Source of the DNA: Acidobacteriota bacterium
GTDB lineage: Bacteria > Acidobacteriota > Vicinamibacteria > Vicinamibacterales > CAVVIG01
NCBI GenBank assembly: GCA_018268955.1
Contig: JAFDVO010000047.1
Coordinates: forward strand, 1-64,000
Direction of reading: 5' to 3'
DNA: 64,000 bases
Shown here: positions 50,828 to 63,685 of the stretch, piece by piece
Position numbering within the stretch: the stretch's first letter is position 1
How the letters are laid out: each line of letters opens with the position of its first letter
Notes under the pieces: generated by a model
What the model was told of the DNA's origin: nothing
Seen by the model: only the letters and a program-made list of their open reading frames with translations
The model's database searches: none
Program-made: the position numbers and the translations under genes

Positions 50828-51353
50828 GCGTGGGACAATCATCGAGACGGGCGTCCCGCGCGGAGCATCGCGTTCGCGCGCTCCCGCTGTAGACGGGGCG
50901 CTACAAAAGTCGCGAAGCCTCCTGAATTCGGGATTTCGGGCACCTGACACGAGCGGACAACGGGGCGCAGGAGGCGATCGGCCCCACGCGATCCATGCAC
51001 GGTGAACGTGTAACGTTCACGGTCCGGCACCCGATCCTCTCGAACCTGTCATCTTCACTGACAGCATCGTAATCGCCCTCGCGTACGTGTCGACCCCGCG
51101 CGCCGTTGCCCGCGAGGGGTCCGTGGCGAGCGGTAGCGCGCAATCGTGCGCGCTGGGGCAGCAGCCCACGACCCGCGTCTCTCGACGCGGCTCGCGCGCG
51201 CGCCGCGCGCTCCGACCATGTTCGGCCTCGGCCGTTCCGGCGTTTCCCTTACAAGCGCCCAAGAGTTGGCTTTTCGTTTGCTCAGCTTCAGTACAGGTAC
51301 CCCCTCTTGATCCCTGGATTCGACAGCACCGTAGCCGCGACGGGTGAACTGCC
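50828..51353. other. 526-bp intergenic region
   Basis: No gene or RNA family is recognised between the receptor and the HD-GYP gene. A perfect hairpin or operator, GTGAACGT-GTA-ACGTTCAC, lies at 51002-51020. Promoters of the HD-GYP gene must lie here. I looked for a c-di-GMP riboswitch core and did not find one. Confidence 0.5.
51002..51020. promoter_or_regulatory. Perfect inverted repeat GTGAACGT-GTA-ACGTTCAC
   Basis: Two 8-bp arms with a 3-bp centre, about 340 bp upstream of the HD-GYP gene. It resembles a dimeric-regulator operator in form; the regulator is unknown. Confidence 0.4.
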
Positions 51354-53786
51354 GTGAAGCAGTTGACGCCCGCCGCGCGGCTCTACGTGACCGCCGTGAT
51401 CGCGGCGGCAACGGCCATCCTGGCGATCCGGATCCCGGGGATGACGTTCCACCAGCCGTGGCTGTTCGCCACGCTGTTCGTCCTCTCGTGCGCGAGCGCG
51501 GCGATGAAGATCACGCTGCCGCTCACCACCAACGTCTCGACGATGTCGGTGTCGTACGCCATCGACTTCGCATCGCTGCTGCTCCTTGGGTGGGACCAGA
51601 CGCTGCTCGTCGCCGCCGCAAGCGCCTTCAGCCAGTGCGTCCTCAACAGCAAGGATCGCCAGCCGCTGTATCGCACGCTCTTCAGCATGGCGGCCCTGGT
51701 CGTCACGGTCGCGGGCGCCGGCGTCGCCTTCGAATGGCTCTCCGCGCCTGACGGGGCCGACGCGATCACGGCGGTGGCCCGGCCGCTCGTCGGCGCGGCC
51801 ACCGTCTATTTCCTGCTGAACACCGGGCTCATCGCCATCGCGATCGCGCTGGCCTCCCGGCAGCCGATCTTCAACATCTGGCAGACCAACTTCCTCTGGA
51901 GTGCGCCGAGCTACTTCGTAGGCGCCGGTGCCGCGTGGCTGGCGGCGTGGTCGATCAACCGCGCGGGGTTCTGGGTGGCGCCCCTGACGTTCGCGCCCAT
52001 TTACCTGACGTACCGGACCTACCGGGTCTATCTCAGTCGGCTCGAGACGCAGCAGCACCTGCAGGAAACGTCCGACCTGCATCTCGCAACCATCGAAGCG
52101 CTGGCCGCTGCGATCGACGCGAAGGACCAGATGACCCGCGTGCACGTGCGGCGGGTGCAGGCGTACGCTGCTGGCCTGGCGGAGGCGATCGGCCTGTCGC
52201 CAACCGAGATCCAGGCCGTGCGCACCGCCGCGCTCCTGCACGACATCGGCAAGCTCGCCATCCCCGCGCACATCCTGTCGAAGCCGGGACCGCTGTCACC
52301 GGAGGAGTTCGCCAAGGTCCGCATCCATCCACAGATTGGTGCGGAGATCATCTCGACGATCCCCTTTCCCTACCCCGTTGCGCCGATTGTGCTCAGCCAT
52401 CACGAGCGCTGGGACGGCACGGGCTATCCACAGGCCCTGAAGGGCGAGGCGATTCCGATCGGCGCCCGCATCATCAGCCTGGTGGACTACTTCGACGTCG
52501 TCACCTCTCACCGCCCGTACCACGCCGCCTTGTCGACCGACAGCGCCCTTGCCCTCATGCGGCACGAGGCCGGGCGAGCGCTCGACCCGGCGCTGGTGGA
52601 GATCTTCATCGAGAAGCTGCCGGAGTTCGCGAGCCGCTTCGAGGTGCAGAATCCGGCGCAGTCGACCGGCGCACCCGCGGTGGCGAGCGCACCGGCTGGG
52701 GCGGAGCCGAACGCATTCGAGAACATCGCGCTGGCGCACCAGGAGATCTACGCGCTCTACGAAATCGCACAGTCCATGGGGACGACGCTCACCCTGTCGG
52801 ACACGATGGCGCTGGTGGCGGACAAGCTGTCGGCGCTGGTTCCGTGGTCCGGCTGCGCGCTGTTCCTCCTGGATGCGGAGACCGGCGAACTCCGCTGCCG
52901 CTGTGCCATGGGCGACGAAGCTGCGGCCCTGCTCGACGCACGCATGCAGACGGGCGAGGGCCTCTCCGGCTGGGTGGCCCAGCATCGTCGGCCGCTCGTC
53001 AACGCGAATCCGCGCGTCGAGTTCGAGGCGGCCGGCGTCCCGCCGTCGCACGCGCTCGCATCCGCAATCGTGGCACCGCTGCAGCTCGGCGAACGGGTGA
53101 TTGGCTCACTCGCGCTGTTCGACACGGCGGCCGATCGCTACACGGACGATCATCGCCGGCTCCTCGGCCGGATCGCGGAACAGGCCGCCGCGGTGATCAG
53201 CAACGCCCTCGTCTTCGAGCAGACGCAGGAAGATTCGCTGACCGACCCGCTCACGAACCTGCCCAACCGGCGTTCGATGATGGCCCGCCTGACCAGCGAG
53301 ATCAGCCGTGCCGAGCGGCTGCAGGGCGAGCTCTCGGTCGTCGTGCTGGACGTCGACGACTTCAAGCGGATCAACGATTCGTACGGCCACGCCGTCGGGG
53401 ACGAGGTCCTGCGCGAGGTCGCCCATGTTCTGCTGGGCTCGCTGCGGTCGTACGACATGTGCGTCCGCTTCGCGGGCGACGAGTTCGTGGTCGTCCTTGG
53501 CGACTGCCCTCCTGACGCGGCAGAGCTGAAGCGGCAGGAACTGCAGCGCCGGATCCAGGAGATCGCGATCCAGGTCGACGGAAGCGTCATCCGGGTCGGC
53601 GCAAGCGCCGGCGCGGCCAACTACCCCCACGACGGCCAGACCTACGACGCCCTGCTCGCCACCGCCGATCGGCGGATGTACGCAGACAAGGCGCATCGCC
53701 GCAACTACTCGCTGCAGTTCGAGCCACAGCCGGAGCCGTGGAAGCCACCGGTCTCCGGCGCCGTCCGTCCTACTCGTCCGAACTGA
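51354..53786 (+). CDS. Membrane HD-GYP / GAF / GGDEF c-di-GMP protein
   Basis: 810 aa. About seven to eight hydrophobic helices occupy residues 10-225 (MASE-like sensor). The HD-GYP domain (about 240-420) is complete: HDIGKLAIP, HHERWDGTGYP. A GAF domain (about 460-620, LVPWSGCALFLLDAETGEL) and a GGDEF domain (about 630-790) follow. The GGDEF signature reads AGDEF (RFAGDEFVVVLG), a variant that can still be active, and the DVDDFKRINDSYGH metal strip is intact. It may both degrade and make c-di-GMP. Signal and partner genes are not evident. Confidence 0.92.
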   Translation: MKQLTPAARLYVTAVIAAATAILAIRIPGMTFHQPWLFATLFVLSCASAAMKITLPLTTNVSTMSVSYAIDFASLLLLGWDQTLLVAAASAFSQCVLNSKDRQPLYRTLFSMAALVVTVAGAGVAFEWLSAPDGADAITAVARPLVGAATVYFLLNTGLIAIAIALASRQPIFNIWQTNFLWSAPSYFVGAGAAWLAAWSINRAGFWVAPLTFAPIYLTYRTYRVYLSRLETQQHLQETSDLHLATIEALAAAIDAKDQMTRVHVRRVQAYAAGLAEAIGLSPTEIQAVRTAALLHDIGKLAIPAHILSKPGPLSPEEFAKVRIHPQIGAEIISTIPFPYPVAPIVLSHHERWDGTGYPQALKGEAIPIGARIISLVDYFDVVTSHRPYHAALSTDSALALMRHEAGRALDPALVEIFIEKLPEFASRFEVQNPAQSTGAPAVASAPAGAEPNAFENIALAHQEIYALYEIAQSMGTTLTLSDTMALVADKLSALVPWSGCALFLLDAETGELRCRCAMGDEAAALLDARMQTGEGLSGWVAQHRRPLVNANPRVEFEAAGVPPSHALASAIVAPLQLGERVIGSLALFDTAADRYTDDHRRLLGRIAEQAAAVISNALVFEQTQEDSLTDPLTNLPNRRSMMARLTSEISRAERLQGELSVVVLDVDDFKRINDSYGHAVGDEVLREVAHVLLGSLRSYDMCVRFAGDEFVVVLGDCPPDAAELKRQELQRRIQEIAIQVDGSVIRVGASAGAANYPHDGQTYDALLATADRRMYADKAHRRNYSLQFEPQPEPWKPPVSGAVRPTRPN

Positions 53787-54006
53787 CGTCGGACGGCCCG
53801 GACCCGAGTTCGTCCGGCTCGTTCATCGCTCCCACCACATCCGGCGACAACCGTCCGCTCGCCGCATGCTCGGGCTTCACACGCGGCATCTCAGGCGGCT
53901 CAGGCCGCTCTGTCGGACCGCCGGGTTCCGGTCCGCCACCACCAATCGTCCCGCTCGTCGAGCCATCAAGCGGTCCGCCCTTGTCTCCTGGGTATCTCTG
54001 GCGCAT
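53770..54006 (-). CDS. Small Pro/Gly-rich acidic hypothetical protein
   Basis: 78 aa, rich in Pro, Gly, Glu and Asp (GGGGPEPGGPTERPEPPEMP). It overlaps the end of the HD-GYP gene by 17 bp on the opposite strand. No ribosome site precedes ATG 54006 and no family is recognised. It may be a disordered protein or a chance frame. Confidence 0.3.
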   Translation of the reverse strand: MRQRYPGDKGGPLDGSTSGTIGGGGPEPGGPTERPEPPEMPRVKPEHAASGRLSPDVVGAMNEPDELGSGPSDVSSDE

Positions 54007-54035
54007 ACGTGTACTGTGAGCAACGTGGATGCCCG

Positions 54036-54174
54036 ATTCGGGGCTGGGAACTCGGAGCTCGGAGCTCGGAACTCGGGACTAGGAACTCGGGCTCAGGCTC
54101 GGGACTGGCAACTGGGGACTGGGGATTGGAGCGAGGCTCTGGGCTCGGCTCTGGGCTTCGGGCTTCGGGCTTCG
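54036..54174. repeat. Degenerate 7-bp tandem repeats before grpE
   Basis: Runs of GGAACTCGGAGCTCGGAG-like and GGGACTGG-like heptamer variants, ending with three perfect GGCTTCG copies at 54154-54174. It is the same style of array as at 8371, 14800 and 41543. No gene is seen in the 54007-54250 gap. A TATAAA box sits at 54245-54250 directly before grpE. Confidence 0.85.
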
Positions 54175-54250
54175 GGCCGGTCGGCTTCCGGTGCGCTAGC
54201 CTGAGGCCGACATCCCAGAAGCCTGAAGCCCGGAGCGCTTCGCCTATAAA

Positions 54251-54865
54251 ATGCTCTCCGTGAGCGACCCGAGAGAGCCTGAAGTGAAAGTGGTGGACCG
54301 GCGCTGGTGGGCGCGGCAGAGCGCAGAACCCGCAGCTCCCGTGGCGGCCGAAGAGAGCGGCGCCTCCCTTCGCAAGCCGACCGTCGTCGAGGAATTGGAG
54401 ACGCAGCTGATGCGCGCCAACGATCAGCTGCAGGCGGTGCTCAGCGAGCATCGGCGCGCGTCGGAGGAATTCGAGCAGATCAAGGTTCGGATCCGGCGCG
54501 ACACCGCGCGCGAAGTGGAGCGCGGGCGACGAGCCGTGCTCGTCGAAATGCTCGACGTGGTCGACAACCTCGACCGCGCCATTGGCGCCGCGCGCGAGTC
54601 TTCGAGTACCGACGCATCGGAGACGCTGCTGCGCGGCGTGGAACTGGTGCGGGAGCAGTTCCTGTCCAAGCTCGAATCGTTCGGAGTGACTCGCCTGCAT
54701 GCGCTCGGCGAACACTTCGACCCGCAGCGGCATGAAGCGGTGTCAATCGCCCCGGTGACGGACCCCTCGCAGGAGGGCCTCGTCGTCGCGGTCGTGAAGG
54801 AAGGCTACGCGGTCGGCGATGAACTCCTTCGTCCCGCCGTGGTCGTCGTGGCATCCCGTGGCTGA
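54251..54865 (+). CDS. grpE: GrpE nucleotide exchange factor
   Basis: About 204 aa. A long N-terminal helix (about 45-115, including ELETQLMRANDQLQAVL and DTAREVERGRRAVL) is followed by MLDVVDNLDRAIGAA and a beta domain ending in EGLVVAVVKEGYAVGDELLRPAVVVVASRG. It exchanges ADP for ATP on DnaK. dnaK and dnaJ are not adjacent here. The start could be ATG 54251 or GTG 54260; the TATAAA at 54245 so close to the ATG suggests a later start or a leaderless message. Confidence 0.93.
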   Translation: MLSVSDPREPEVKVVDRRWWARQSAEPAAPVAAEESGASLRKPTVVEELETQLMRANDQLQAVLSEHRRASEEFEQIKVRIRRDTAREVERGRRAVLVEMLDVVDNLDRAIGAARESSSTDASETLLRGVELVREQFLSKLESFGVTRLHALGEHFDPQRHEAVSIAPVTDPSQEGLVVAVVKEGYAVGDELLRPAVVVVASRG

Positions 54866-55577
54866 CGCGCCGGACCTCGTCGAGCGGCGGCAGAAGTACA
54901 TAGAGCGTCAGATCGCGCTGAACCGCGGTGACGTGAACGTGAAGTTCCGCGGCCAGCCGCCACAAGGCACTGGCGCGACGAACCGCCACGGCATGCCGAA
55001 GCTGCCGGTCGGCCAGCACGAAGTCCGCAACTGGCCCGTGCTCGATCTTGGCGATCTGCCGGACGTGACCACGTCGACGTGGAGCCTCGAGGTCACTGGC
55101 CTCGTCGAGAACCCGTTCTCCCTCACCTGGGACCAGTTCATGGCGCTGCCGCAGGTGGAGGACGTCAGCGACTTCCACTGCGTCACCACATGGAGCCGCT
55201 ACGACAACCGCTGGCGCGGCGTGCGCTTCTCCACGCTTGCCGAACTCGCCGTGCCGACGGCCGACGCGAAGTTCGTGCTCTGCACCGGCGCCGACGTGAT
55301 GCCCGGCAGCGTCATCCCGTACACCACGAACCTTCCGCTCGAACGGGCCGTTGAGGACGATGTGTTGCTCGTGCACACGTGGGAGGGTAAGCCGCTACCA
55401 CACGAGCACGGCGGACCGGTGCGCATGATCACGCCGAAGCTGTACGCGTGGAAGGGCACGAAGTGGATCCGGAGGATCGAGTTCCTCGCGCGCAACCAGC
55501 GTGGCTTCTGGGAACTGCGTGGCTACTCGAACTCCGCGGAGCCCTGGTTCAACGACCGCTACTCCACACCTGACTAG
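54858..55577 (+). CDS. YedY/sulfite-oxidase-family molybdenum cofactor oxidoreductase
   Basis: 239 aa, Oxidored_molyb fold. The conserved Cys108 in DFHCVTTWSRYDNRWRGV is the Mo ligand. HEHGGPVRMITPKLYAWKGTKWI is the second family strip. No Tat or other signal is visible, so this member appears cytoplasmic. The GTG start at 54858 overlaps the grpE stop by 8 nt; ATG 54819 is an alternative deeper in grpE. Neither has a strong ribosome site, fitting translational coupling. The substrate, perhaps a sulfoxide or sulfite, is unknown. Confidence 0.85.
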   Translation: MADAPDLVERRQKYIERQIALNRGDVNVKFRGQPPQGTGATNRHGMPKLPVGQHEVRNWPVLDLGDLPDVTTSTWSLEVTGLVENPFSLTWDQFMALPQVEDVSDFHCVTTWSRYDNRWRGVRFSTLAELAVPTADAKFVLCTGADVMPGSVIPYTTNLPLERAVEDDVLLVHTWEGKPLPHEHGGPVRMITPKLYAWKGTKWIRRIEFLARNQRGFWELRGYSNSAEPWFNDRYSTPD

Positions 55578-55661
55578 CACGCGTCAGCGGCTGTCTGACG
55601 CGCCCCACCTGCCCCACCTGCCCCACCCGCCCCGAGTGAGCGAAGCAAGTCGAGGGGTGGC

Positions 55662-57877
55662 ATGCCGATTGATGCTCGACCGGACGTGCGAGTCTGGCCG
55701 GGTCAACCGTATCCACTTGGCGCCACATGGAATGGCGTCGGCGTCAACTTCGCGCTGTTCTCTGCGCATGCGACACGCGTGGAGCTGTGCCTCTTCGATG
55801 CGGCGGATTCCAGCCGCGAAGTGGCGCGCATCGACCTTCCCGAGCAGACCGACATGGTCTGGCACGGCTTCCTTCCGGACGTCCGGCCCAACCAGCTCTA
55901 CGGGTACCGCGTCCACGGCCCGTACGATCCGCCGCACGGACACCGTTTCAATCCCAACAAGGTTGTCATGGATCCGTACGCGAAATCGGTGGCGCGGACG
56001 ATCCGCTGGTCGGATGAGCTGTTTGGCTATCGGGTCGGCGATCCTGCAGAGGACCTGTCCTTCGACGATCGCGACAGCGCGGCGTACGCGCCGCTTGCCG
56101 CGGTGGTGGACCCCGCGTTCACGTGGGGCGGCGACGCGCCGCTGCGGACGCCGTGGCACAACACCGTCATCTACGAGATGCACGTGCGCGGGTTCACGAT
56201 GCGGCATCCGGACACCCCGGAGCACCTGCGCGGCACCTACGAGGCGCTGACCACCGAGCCGGCGCTGCGTCACCTCAAGGAACTCGGCGTCACGGCTGTC
56301 GAGCTGATGCCGGTCCACCACCACGCCCGCGATCGGCACCTCGAGGAGCGGGGCCTCACGAATTACTGGGGCTACAACAGCTACGGCTACTTCGCACCCG
56401 AGCGCCGCTTCGCTGCCTCACGCACACCGGCGGGGGCGGTGCGTGAGTTCAAGCGGATGGTGCGCGCGCTTCACGCCGCGGGGCTCGAGGTGATCCTGGA
56501 CGTGGTCTACAACCACACCGCCGAGGGCAACCACCTTGGCCCGACGCTCTCGCTGAAGGGCATCGACAACGCCTCGTACTACCGCCTGGTGAGCGACAAC
56601 GCGCGCTACTACATGGACTTCACCGGCTGCGGGAACACGCTCAACATGCAGAGCCCGCAGGTGCTGCAGCTCATCATGGACAGCCTGCGGTACTGGGTGC
56701 TCGAGATGCACGTCGACGGCTTCCGCTTCGACCTTGCGAGCGCGCTCGCGCGCGAGCTGTACGACGTCGACCGGCTGGCGAGCTTCTTCGACATCATCCA
56801 CCAGGATCCGGTGCTCTCCCAGGTGAAGCTCATCGCCGAACCGTGGGACCTCGGTGCAGGCGGTTACCAGGTCGGCAACTTCCCGGTGCTCTGGACGGAG
56901 TGGAACGGCAAGTACCGCGACACCGTGCGGCGCTTCTGGCGCGGCGACGGAGGCACGGTATCGGAACTGGCCACGCGCCTCTCCGGCAGCAACGACCTGT
57001 ACGCGCAGAGCGGCCGCAAGCCGTACGCGAGCATCAACTTCGTCACCGCGCACGATGGCTTCACGCTCGCGGACCTCGTCAGCTACAACGACAAGCACAA
57101 CGAGGCGAACGGCGAGGACAACCGCGACGGCGAGAGCAACAACCTGAGCTGGAACTGCGGGGCGGAAGGGCCGACCGACGACGCGCAGATCAACGCGCTG
57201 CGGCAGCGGCAGGTGCGGAACTTCCTCGCCACGTTGATGCTGTCGCAGGGTGTCCCGATGATCAGCCACGGGGACGAACTGGGCCGTACGCAGCAAGGGA
57301 ACAACAACGCGTACTGCCAGGACAACGAGCTCACCTGGATCGACTGGGACCTCAACGACGACCAGAAGGCGCTCTGCCAGTTCGTCCGCAAGGTGATCCG
57401 TTTCCGGCTGTCGCAGCCGGCACTCCTGCGACGCAAGTACTTCCAGGGGCGGAGCATTCGCGGCGGCAAGGACGTCGCCTGGTTCGCGCCGGACGGGCGC
57501 GAGATGACCGACGAGGCCTGGAGCGCCGACTTCGTCCGCAGCATCGGCATGGTGCTCTCGGGCACGGGCATCGAAGAGCTCGATGAGCACGGCGAGCCGA
57601 TCATCGGCGACACGCTCCTCATCCTGCTGAATGCGCACCACGATCGCGTGTCGTTCACGCTTCCGGACCTCGATCCGAGCCACAAGTGGGAGCGGGTGTT
57701 CGACACGGTCGATCCGCACATATCTCCGCGTGCCTGCAAGCCGGGCGCACGCTACCCGCTCGAGGGGCGCTCCGTGGCGGTCTTCAAGGTGACGCCGCCG
57801 CTGCTCGAACGCCGACGCGGACTCACGATACCGGAGGCGGCGACCGTACCGACCGAGCCGGTGCTGATCGAGGGGTG

Positions 57878-57878
<1 letters not shown>
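55662..57878 (+). CDS. glgX: Glycogen debranching enzyme GlgX
   Basis: 738 aa GH13 enzyme that hydrolyses alpha-1,6 branches. An N-terminal CBM48-like domain begins [22 protein letters not shown]. The catalytic nucleophile Asp357 lies in DGFRFDLA, acid/base Glu393 in AEPWD, and the third carboxylate in [19 protein letters not shown]; all are intact. The start ATG 55662 follows GAGGGG. It heads a three-gene alpha-glucan cluster. The stop overlaps the glgE start as TGATG. Confidence 0.95.
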
Positions 57879-60082
<2,204 letters not shown>

Positions 60083-60228
60083 GAGCGCCGGCCTGGCGGG
60101 GCAGGCAGGGCTGCGGGCTGGCCGGGCAGGCAGGTCAGTCGGGCAGTAAGGGCTGAGGGCTGGCCGGGCTGGTCGGGTCGAGGGCTGGCCGGGCAGCCAA
60201 AGAGAAATCGTAGGCGTCACGCTTCAGC
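60083..60228. repeat. Low-complexity spacer between glgE and treS
   Basis: About 120 bp of GGCTGGCCGGGCAGGCAGG-like repeats with variable unit length, followed by an AAAGAGAAATC stretch before the hairpin at 60214-60235. No gene is present in it. Confidence 0.6.
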
Positions 60229-60235
60229 GTGACGC
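60214..60235. terminator. Perfect hairpin GCGTCACGCT-TC-AGCGTGACGC
   Basis: 10-bp arms with a 2-nt loop, just before treS. It may terminate part of the glgE transcript or control treS translation. It also argues against the GTG at 60229 as the treS start, since that codon lies in the hairpin arm. Confidence 0.5.
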
Positions 60236-60258
60236 GTGGAAGAGACACACACACGCGC

Positions 60259-63200
60259 ATGGCTGAGACGCTCGCAGACGATCCCCTCTGGTACAAGGAC
60301 GCGGTCATCTACCAGGCCCACGTCAAGTCGTTCTTCGACAGCAACAACGACGGCATCGGCGACTTCCAGGGGCTCACGCAGAAGCTCGACTATCTCCAGT
60401 CGCTCGGGATCACCTGCATCTGGCTGCTGCCCTTCTATCCGTCGCCGCTGAAGGACGACGGGTACGACATCGCGGACTACACGAGCGTCCACCCGAGCTA
60501 CGGCACCATCGACGACTTCAAGGCGTTCGTCGACGCCGCGCACACTCGCGGCATTCGCGTGTTGATCGAGTTGGTGGTCAACCACACCTCCGATCAGCAT
60601 CCGTGGTTTCAGCGGGCACGACACGCGCCGGCCGGCTCGTGGGAGCGGGAGTTCTACGTCTGGAGTGACACCGACACGAAGTTCCCCGAGACGCGCATCA
60701 TCTTCACGGACACCGAGAAGTCCAACTGGGCGTTCGACCCGGTCGCGAAGCAGTACTACTGGCATCGCTTCTTCTCGCACCAGCCGGACCTGAATCACAA
60801 CAACCCGGCGGTCGTCGAGGCGGTCATCGACGTGATGCGTTTCTGGCTGGACCTCGGCGTCGACGCCCTGCGGCTCGATGCGGTGCCGTATCTCTGCGTG
60901 CGGGAGGGCACGAACAACGAGAACCTGCCGGAAACGCACGACGTCCTCAAGCGCATCCGCCGCGAGCTGGACGCGCGGTATCGGGACCGCATGCTGCTGG
61001 CCGAAGCGAACCAGTGGCCCGCAGACGTGCGGGACTACTTCGGCGACGGCGACGAATGCCACATGGCGTTCCACTTCCCGCTGATGCCGCGCATGTTCAT
61101 GGCGCTCCGGCAGGAGGATCGCCACGCGGTCACGGAAATCCTGAACCAGACGCCCGACCTGCCGTCGAACTGCCAGTGGGCGCTCTTCCTGCGGAACCAC
61201 GACGAGCTGACGCTCGAGATGGTGACCGACGAAGAGCGGGACTACATGTACCAGGCGTACGCCGCCGACCCGCAGATGCGGCTCAACGTCGGCATCCGTC
61301 GTCGCCTCGCGCCGCTCGTCGAGAACAGCCGCCGGCGGATCGAGCTGCTGAACATGCTGCTGTTCTCCATGCCGGGCACGCCGATCGTCTACTACGGCGA
61401 CGAGATCGGGATGGGCGACAACATCTATCTCGGCGACCGCAACGGCGTCCGCACGCCGATGCAGTGGAGTGGCGACCGCAACGGCGGGTTCTCCAGGGCC
61501 GATACGGCGAGGCTCTTCGCCCCGCCCATCGTCGATCCGGTCTACGGCTACCAGTCCGTGAACGTCGAGGCGCACGAGCGCGCGCCATTCTCGCTCCTCA
61601 ACTGGATGAAGCGGCTGATTGCGCTGCGGCGGCAGCACCGCGTCTTCGGGCGCGGCACGATCGAGTTCCTGCCGTGCGCCAATCGCAAGGTCCTCGCGTA
61701 CGTCCGCCGCAGCGAGGACGAGACGGTGCTGGTGCTCGCCAACCTCTCGCGCACGCTCCAGCCCGCGGAGATCGATCTCTCCTTCTGCGCCGGGCTCACG
61801 CCGGTGGAGATGTTCGGGCTGACCGAATTCCCGAAGGTGGAGCCCGATCGTCCCGCCTTCTTCACCCTCGCCCCCTATGGCACCTACTGGTTCTCACTGG
61901 TGCCGCAGCCCATGCAGGTCACCCAGCAGCTCGCCCGCACGACAGGGGAGGCACAGACGACGGTCGAGGGACTGCCGGCGCTGCTCATGGGGGTCACGTG
62001 GGACACGGTCTTCGACTCGGCGATGCGGCAGTTCATCGAGCGCCAGGCACTGCGCCCGTTCCTGCAGCGGCAGCGGTGGTTCGCATCCAAGGCACGCGCG
62101 ATCGCCGACGCCCGCTTCACCGACTGGCTCCTGCTCCGCGGCGGGCCGGTGCCCGCGTTCGTCACGCTCGTCTCTGTCACGTACACGTCCGGCGACCCTG
62201 AACAGTACGTCGTCCCGCTGGCCATGCTGACCGGCGACGATGCGGTGCGCGTGGCGAACGAGACGCCGTCGCTCGTCCTTGCCCGCATCACCGGCGCGCG
62301 CAAGGGGGTCATCGTCGACGCGCTGGTCGACGATGATGTCTGCAATCGGCTGGTGCGGTTGGCGACGGGTGATGCGCAGGTTGCGGGCCGACGGGCAAGC
62401 ATGCGCGGCGTGCCGTCCGCGGCCGTTGACCTGTCGGGCGATCTCCGCTGGGTGCGTGCCGCCATCGACCAGAGCAACAGCGTCCTGTTCCTGGGCGATC
62501 GGTACGTGCTGAAGCTCTTCCGGCGGATCGAAGAAGGCCTGAACCCCGAGTTCGAGATCAGCGAGGCGTTGGCGAAGCAGGGCTTCGCGCATACGCCGCG
62601 CCTGCGGGGGGCGGTCGCTGTCGAACGCCGGGACCATGCCCCAGGTGCGATCGCGGTCGTGCAGGACGTGGTCGCACATCAGGGCACCGGCTGGAGCTTC
62701 ACGATCGACGAACTGAAGCGGTACTACGAGCGGGTGGTCGCGCGGACCAGTCGCATGGAGGGCGAGCCGCCAGCCGCGGATGCGGACCCCACCGCGATGC
62801 GCGCCTCCACGGAGCCGCCGCCGTTCTTTGCCGCACTCGAACGCTGGTATCTCGCGGCCGCGGAGACGCTGGGCAGGCGCACCGCCGAACTCCATCGTGC
62901 GCTCGCGGGCGCGCCGGGTGATGACTTCACGCCCGAGCCGTTCGACCGCGAACACCTCCTCTCGTTCGCCTCGGACGTGAGCGACAGCTCCGAACGGGTG
63001 CTCGCGCAGTTGCGGGACGCACTCCCCACGCTGCCGGAGGAGACGAGAAGCGCGGCGGAGCAGCTGCTCGCGACGCGCGACGACCTGCTCGCGTCCGTGC
63101 GCGATGTCACGCAGCTCACGAACGCGGGCCTTCGTATTCGCGTCCACGGCGACTATCACCTGGGCCAGGTGCTGCGCACGGAAGCGGACTTCGTGATCCT

Positions 63201-63594
63201 CGATTTCGAGGGGGAGCCTGCCCGCACGCTCGCGGAGCGACGCGCGCGCCACTCACCGCTGAAGGACGTCGCCGGTATGCTGCGCTCGTTCGACTACGCG
63301 GCGCACGCCGCCCTGCTGGCGTTCACGCAGGTGTCCCCCGCCACCGCGTCGCAGTTGCGTCCATGGGCGGAGACCTGGCGCCACTGGGTGAGCCGCGCCT
63401 TCCTGGATGGCTACCGCGATGCGCTGGCCGACACTGCCCTGCTGCCATCCGGCGTCTCGTTCGACGTGCTCCTCCAGGCGCTGATCATCGACAAGGCGAT
63501 TTATGAGGTGGGGTACGAACTGAACAACAGGCCCGAGTGGGCGCGTATCCCACTGCAGGCGCTTGTGGCCATGGCGTCCAGTTTGCAGAGGTAG
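60259..63594 (+). CDS. treS: Trehalose synthase fused to maltokinase
   Basis: 1111 aa. The N-terminal GH13 domain (about 1-545) is trehalose synthase: [22 protein letters not shown], nucleophile Asp207 in [18 protein letters not shown] and [13 protein letters not shown]. It interconverts trehalose and maltose. The C-terminal part (about 570-1111) is a maltokinase of the aminoglycoside-phosphotransferase-like fold, with [13 protein letters not shown] (catalytic loop) and ILDFEGEP (metal Asp). It would phosphorylate maltose to maltose-1-phosphate for GlgE. ATG 60259 has GGAAGAGA upstream. The fused form is known in this pathway. Confidence 0.94.
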   Translation: MAETLADDPLWYKDAVIYQAHVKSFFDSNNDGIGDFQGLTQKLDYLQSLGITCIWLLPFYPSPLKDDGYDIADYTSVHPSYGTIDDFKAFVDAAHTRGIRVLIELVVNHTSDQHPWFQRARHAPAGSWEREFYVWSDTDTKFPETRIIFTDTEKSNWAFDPVAKQYYWHRFFSHQPDLNHNNPAVVEAVIDVMRFWLDLGVDALRLDAVPYLCVREGTNNENLPETHDVLKRIRRELDARYRDRMLLAEANQWPADVRDYFGDGDECHMAFHFPLMPRMFMALRQEDRHAVTEILNQTPDLPSNCQWALFLRNHDELTLEMVTDEERDYMYQAYAADPQMRLNVGIRRRLAPLVENSRRRIELLNMLLFSMPGTPIVYYGDEIGMGDNIYLGDRNGVRTPMQWSGDRNGGFSRADTARLFAPPIVDPVYGYQSVNVEAHERAPFSLLNWMKRLIALRRQHRVFGRGTIEFLPCANRKVLAYVRRSEDETVLVLANLSRTLQPAEIDLSFCAGLTPVEMFGLTEFPKVEPDRPAFFTLAPYGTYWFSLVPQPMQVTQQLARTTGEAQTTVEGLPALLMGVTWDTVFDSAMRQFIERQALRPFLQRQRWFASKARAIADARFTDWLLLRGGPVPAFVTLVSVTYTSGDPEQYVVPLAMLTGDDAVRVANETPSLVLARITGARKGVIVDALVDDDVCNRLVRLATGDAQVAGRRASMRGVPSAAVDLSGDLRWVRAAIDQSNSVLFLGDRYVLKLFRRIEEGLNPEFEISEALAKQGFAHTPRLRGAVAVERRDHAPGAIAVVQDVVAHQGTGWSFTIDELKRYYERVVARTSRMEGEPPAADADPTAMRASTEPPPFFAALERWYLAAAETLGRRTAELHRALAGAPGDDFTPEPFDREHLLSFASDVSDSSERVLAQLRDALPTLPEETRSAAEQLLATRDDLLASVRDVTQLTNAGLRIRVHGDYHLGQVLRTEADFVILDFEGEPARTLAERRARHSPLKDVAGMLRSFDYAAHAALLAFTQVSPATASQLRPWAETWRHWVSRAFLDGYRDALADTALLPSGVSFDVLLQALIIDKAIYEVGYELNNRPEWARIPLQALVAMASSLQR

Positions 63595-63610
63595 CTCGCG
63601 TTCACGCGGC

Positions 63611-63616
63611 TATAAT
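63611..63616 (+). promoter_or_regulatory. TATAAT -10 box before the DUF2934 gene
   Basis: TATAAT lies 70 bp before ATG 63686, just after the treS end. No good -35 hexamer is seen at 16-18 bp, so it could be extended or regulated, or a chance match. Confidence 0.45.
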
Positions 63617-63685
63617 GTTCGTTCTAACTGCAACGAGCGGCCTGCCCTGGGCTGGTCGCATGCGGGTACGTACGAGGACGTTTTC

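Noticed and set aside
51354-51400. Possible c-di-GMP riboswitch before the HD-GYP gene
   Set aside because: I could not find the conserved core sequences or a matching stem arrangement in the preceding gap.
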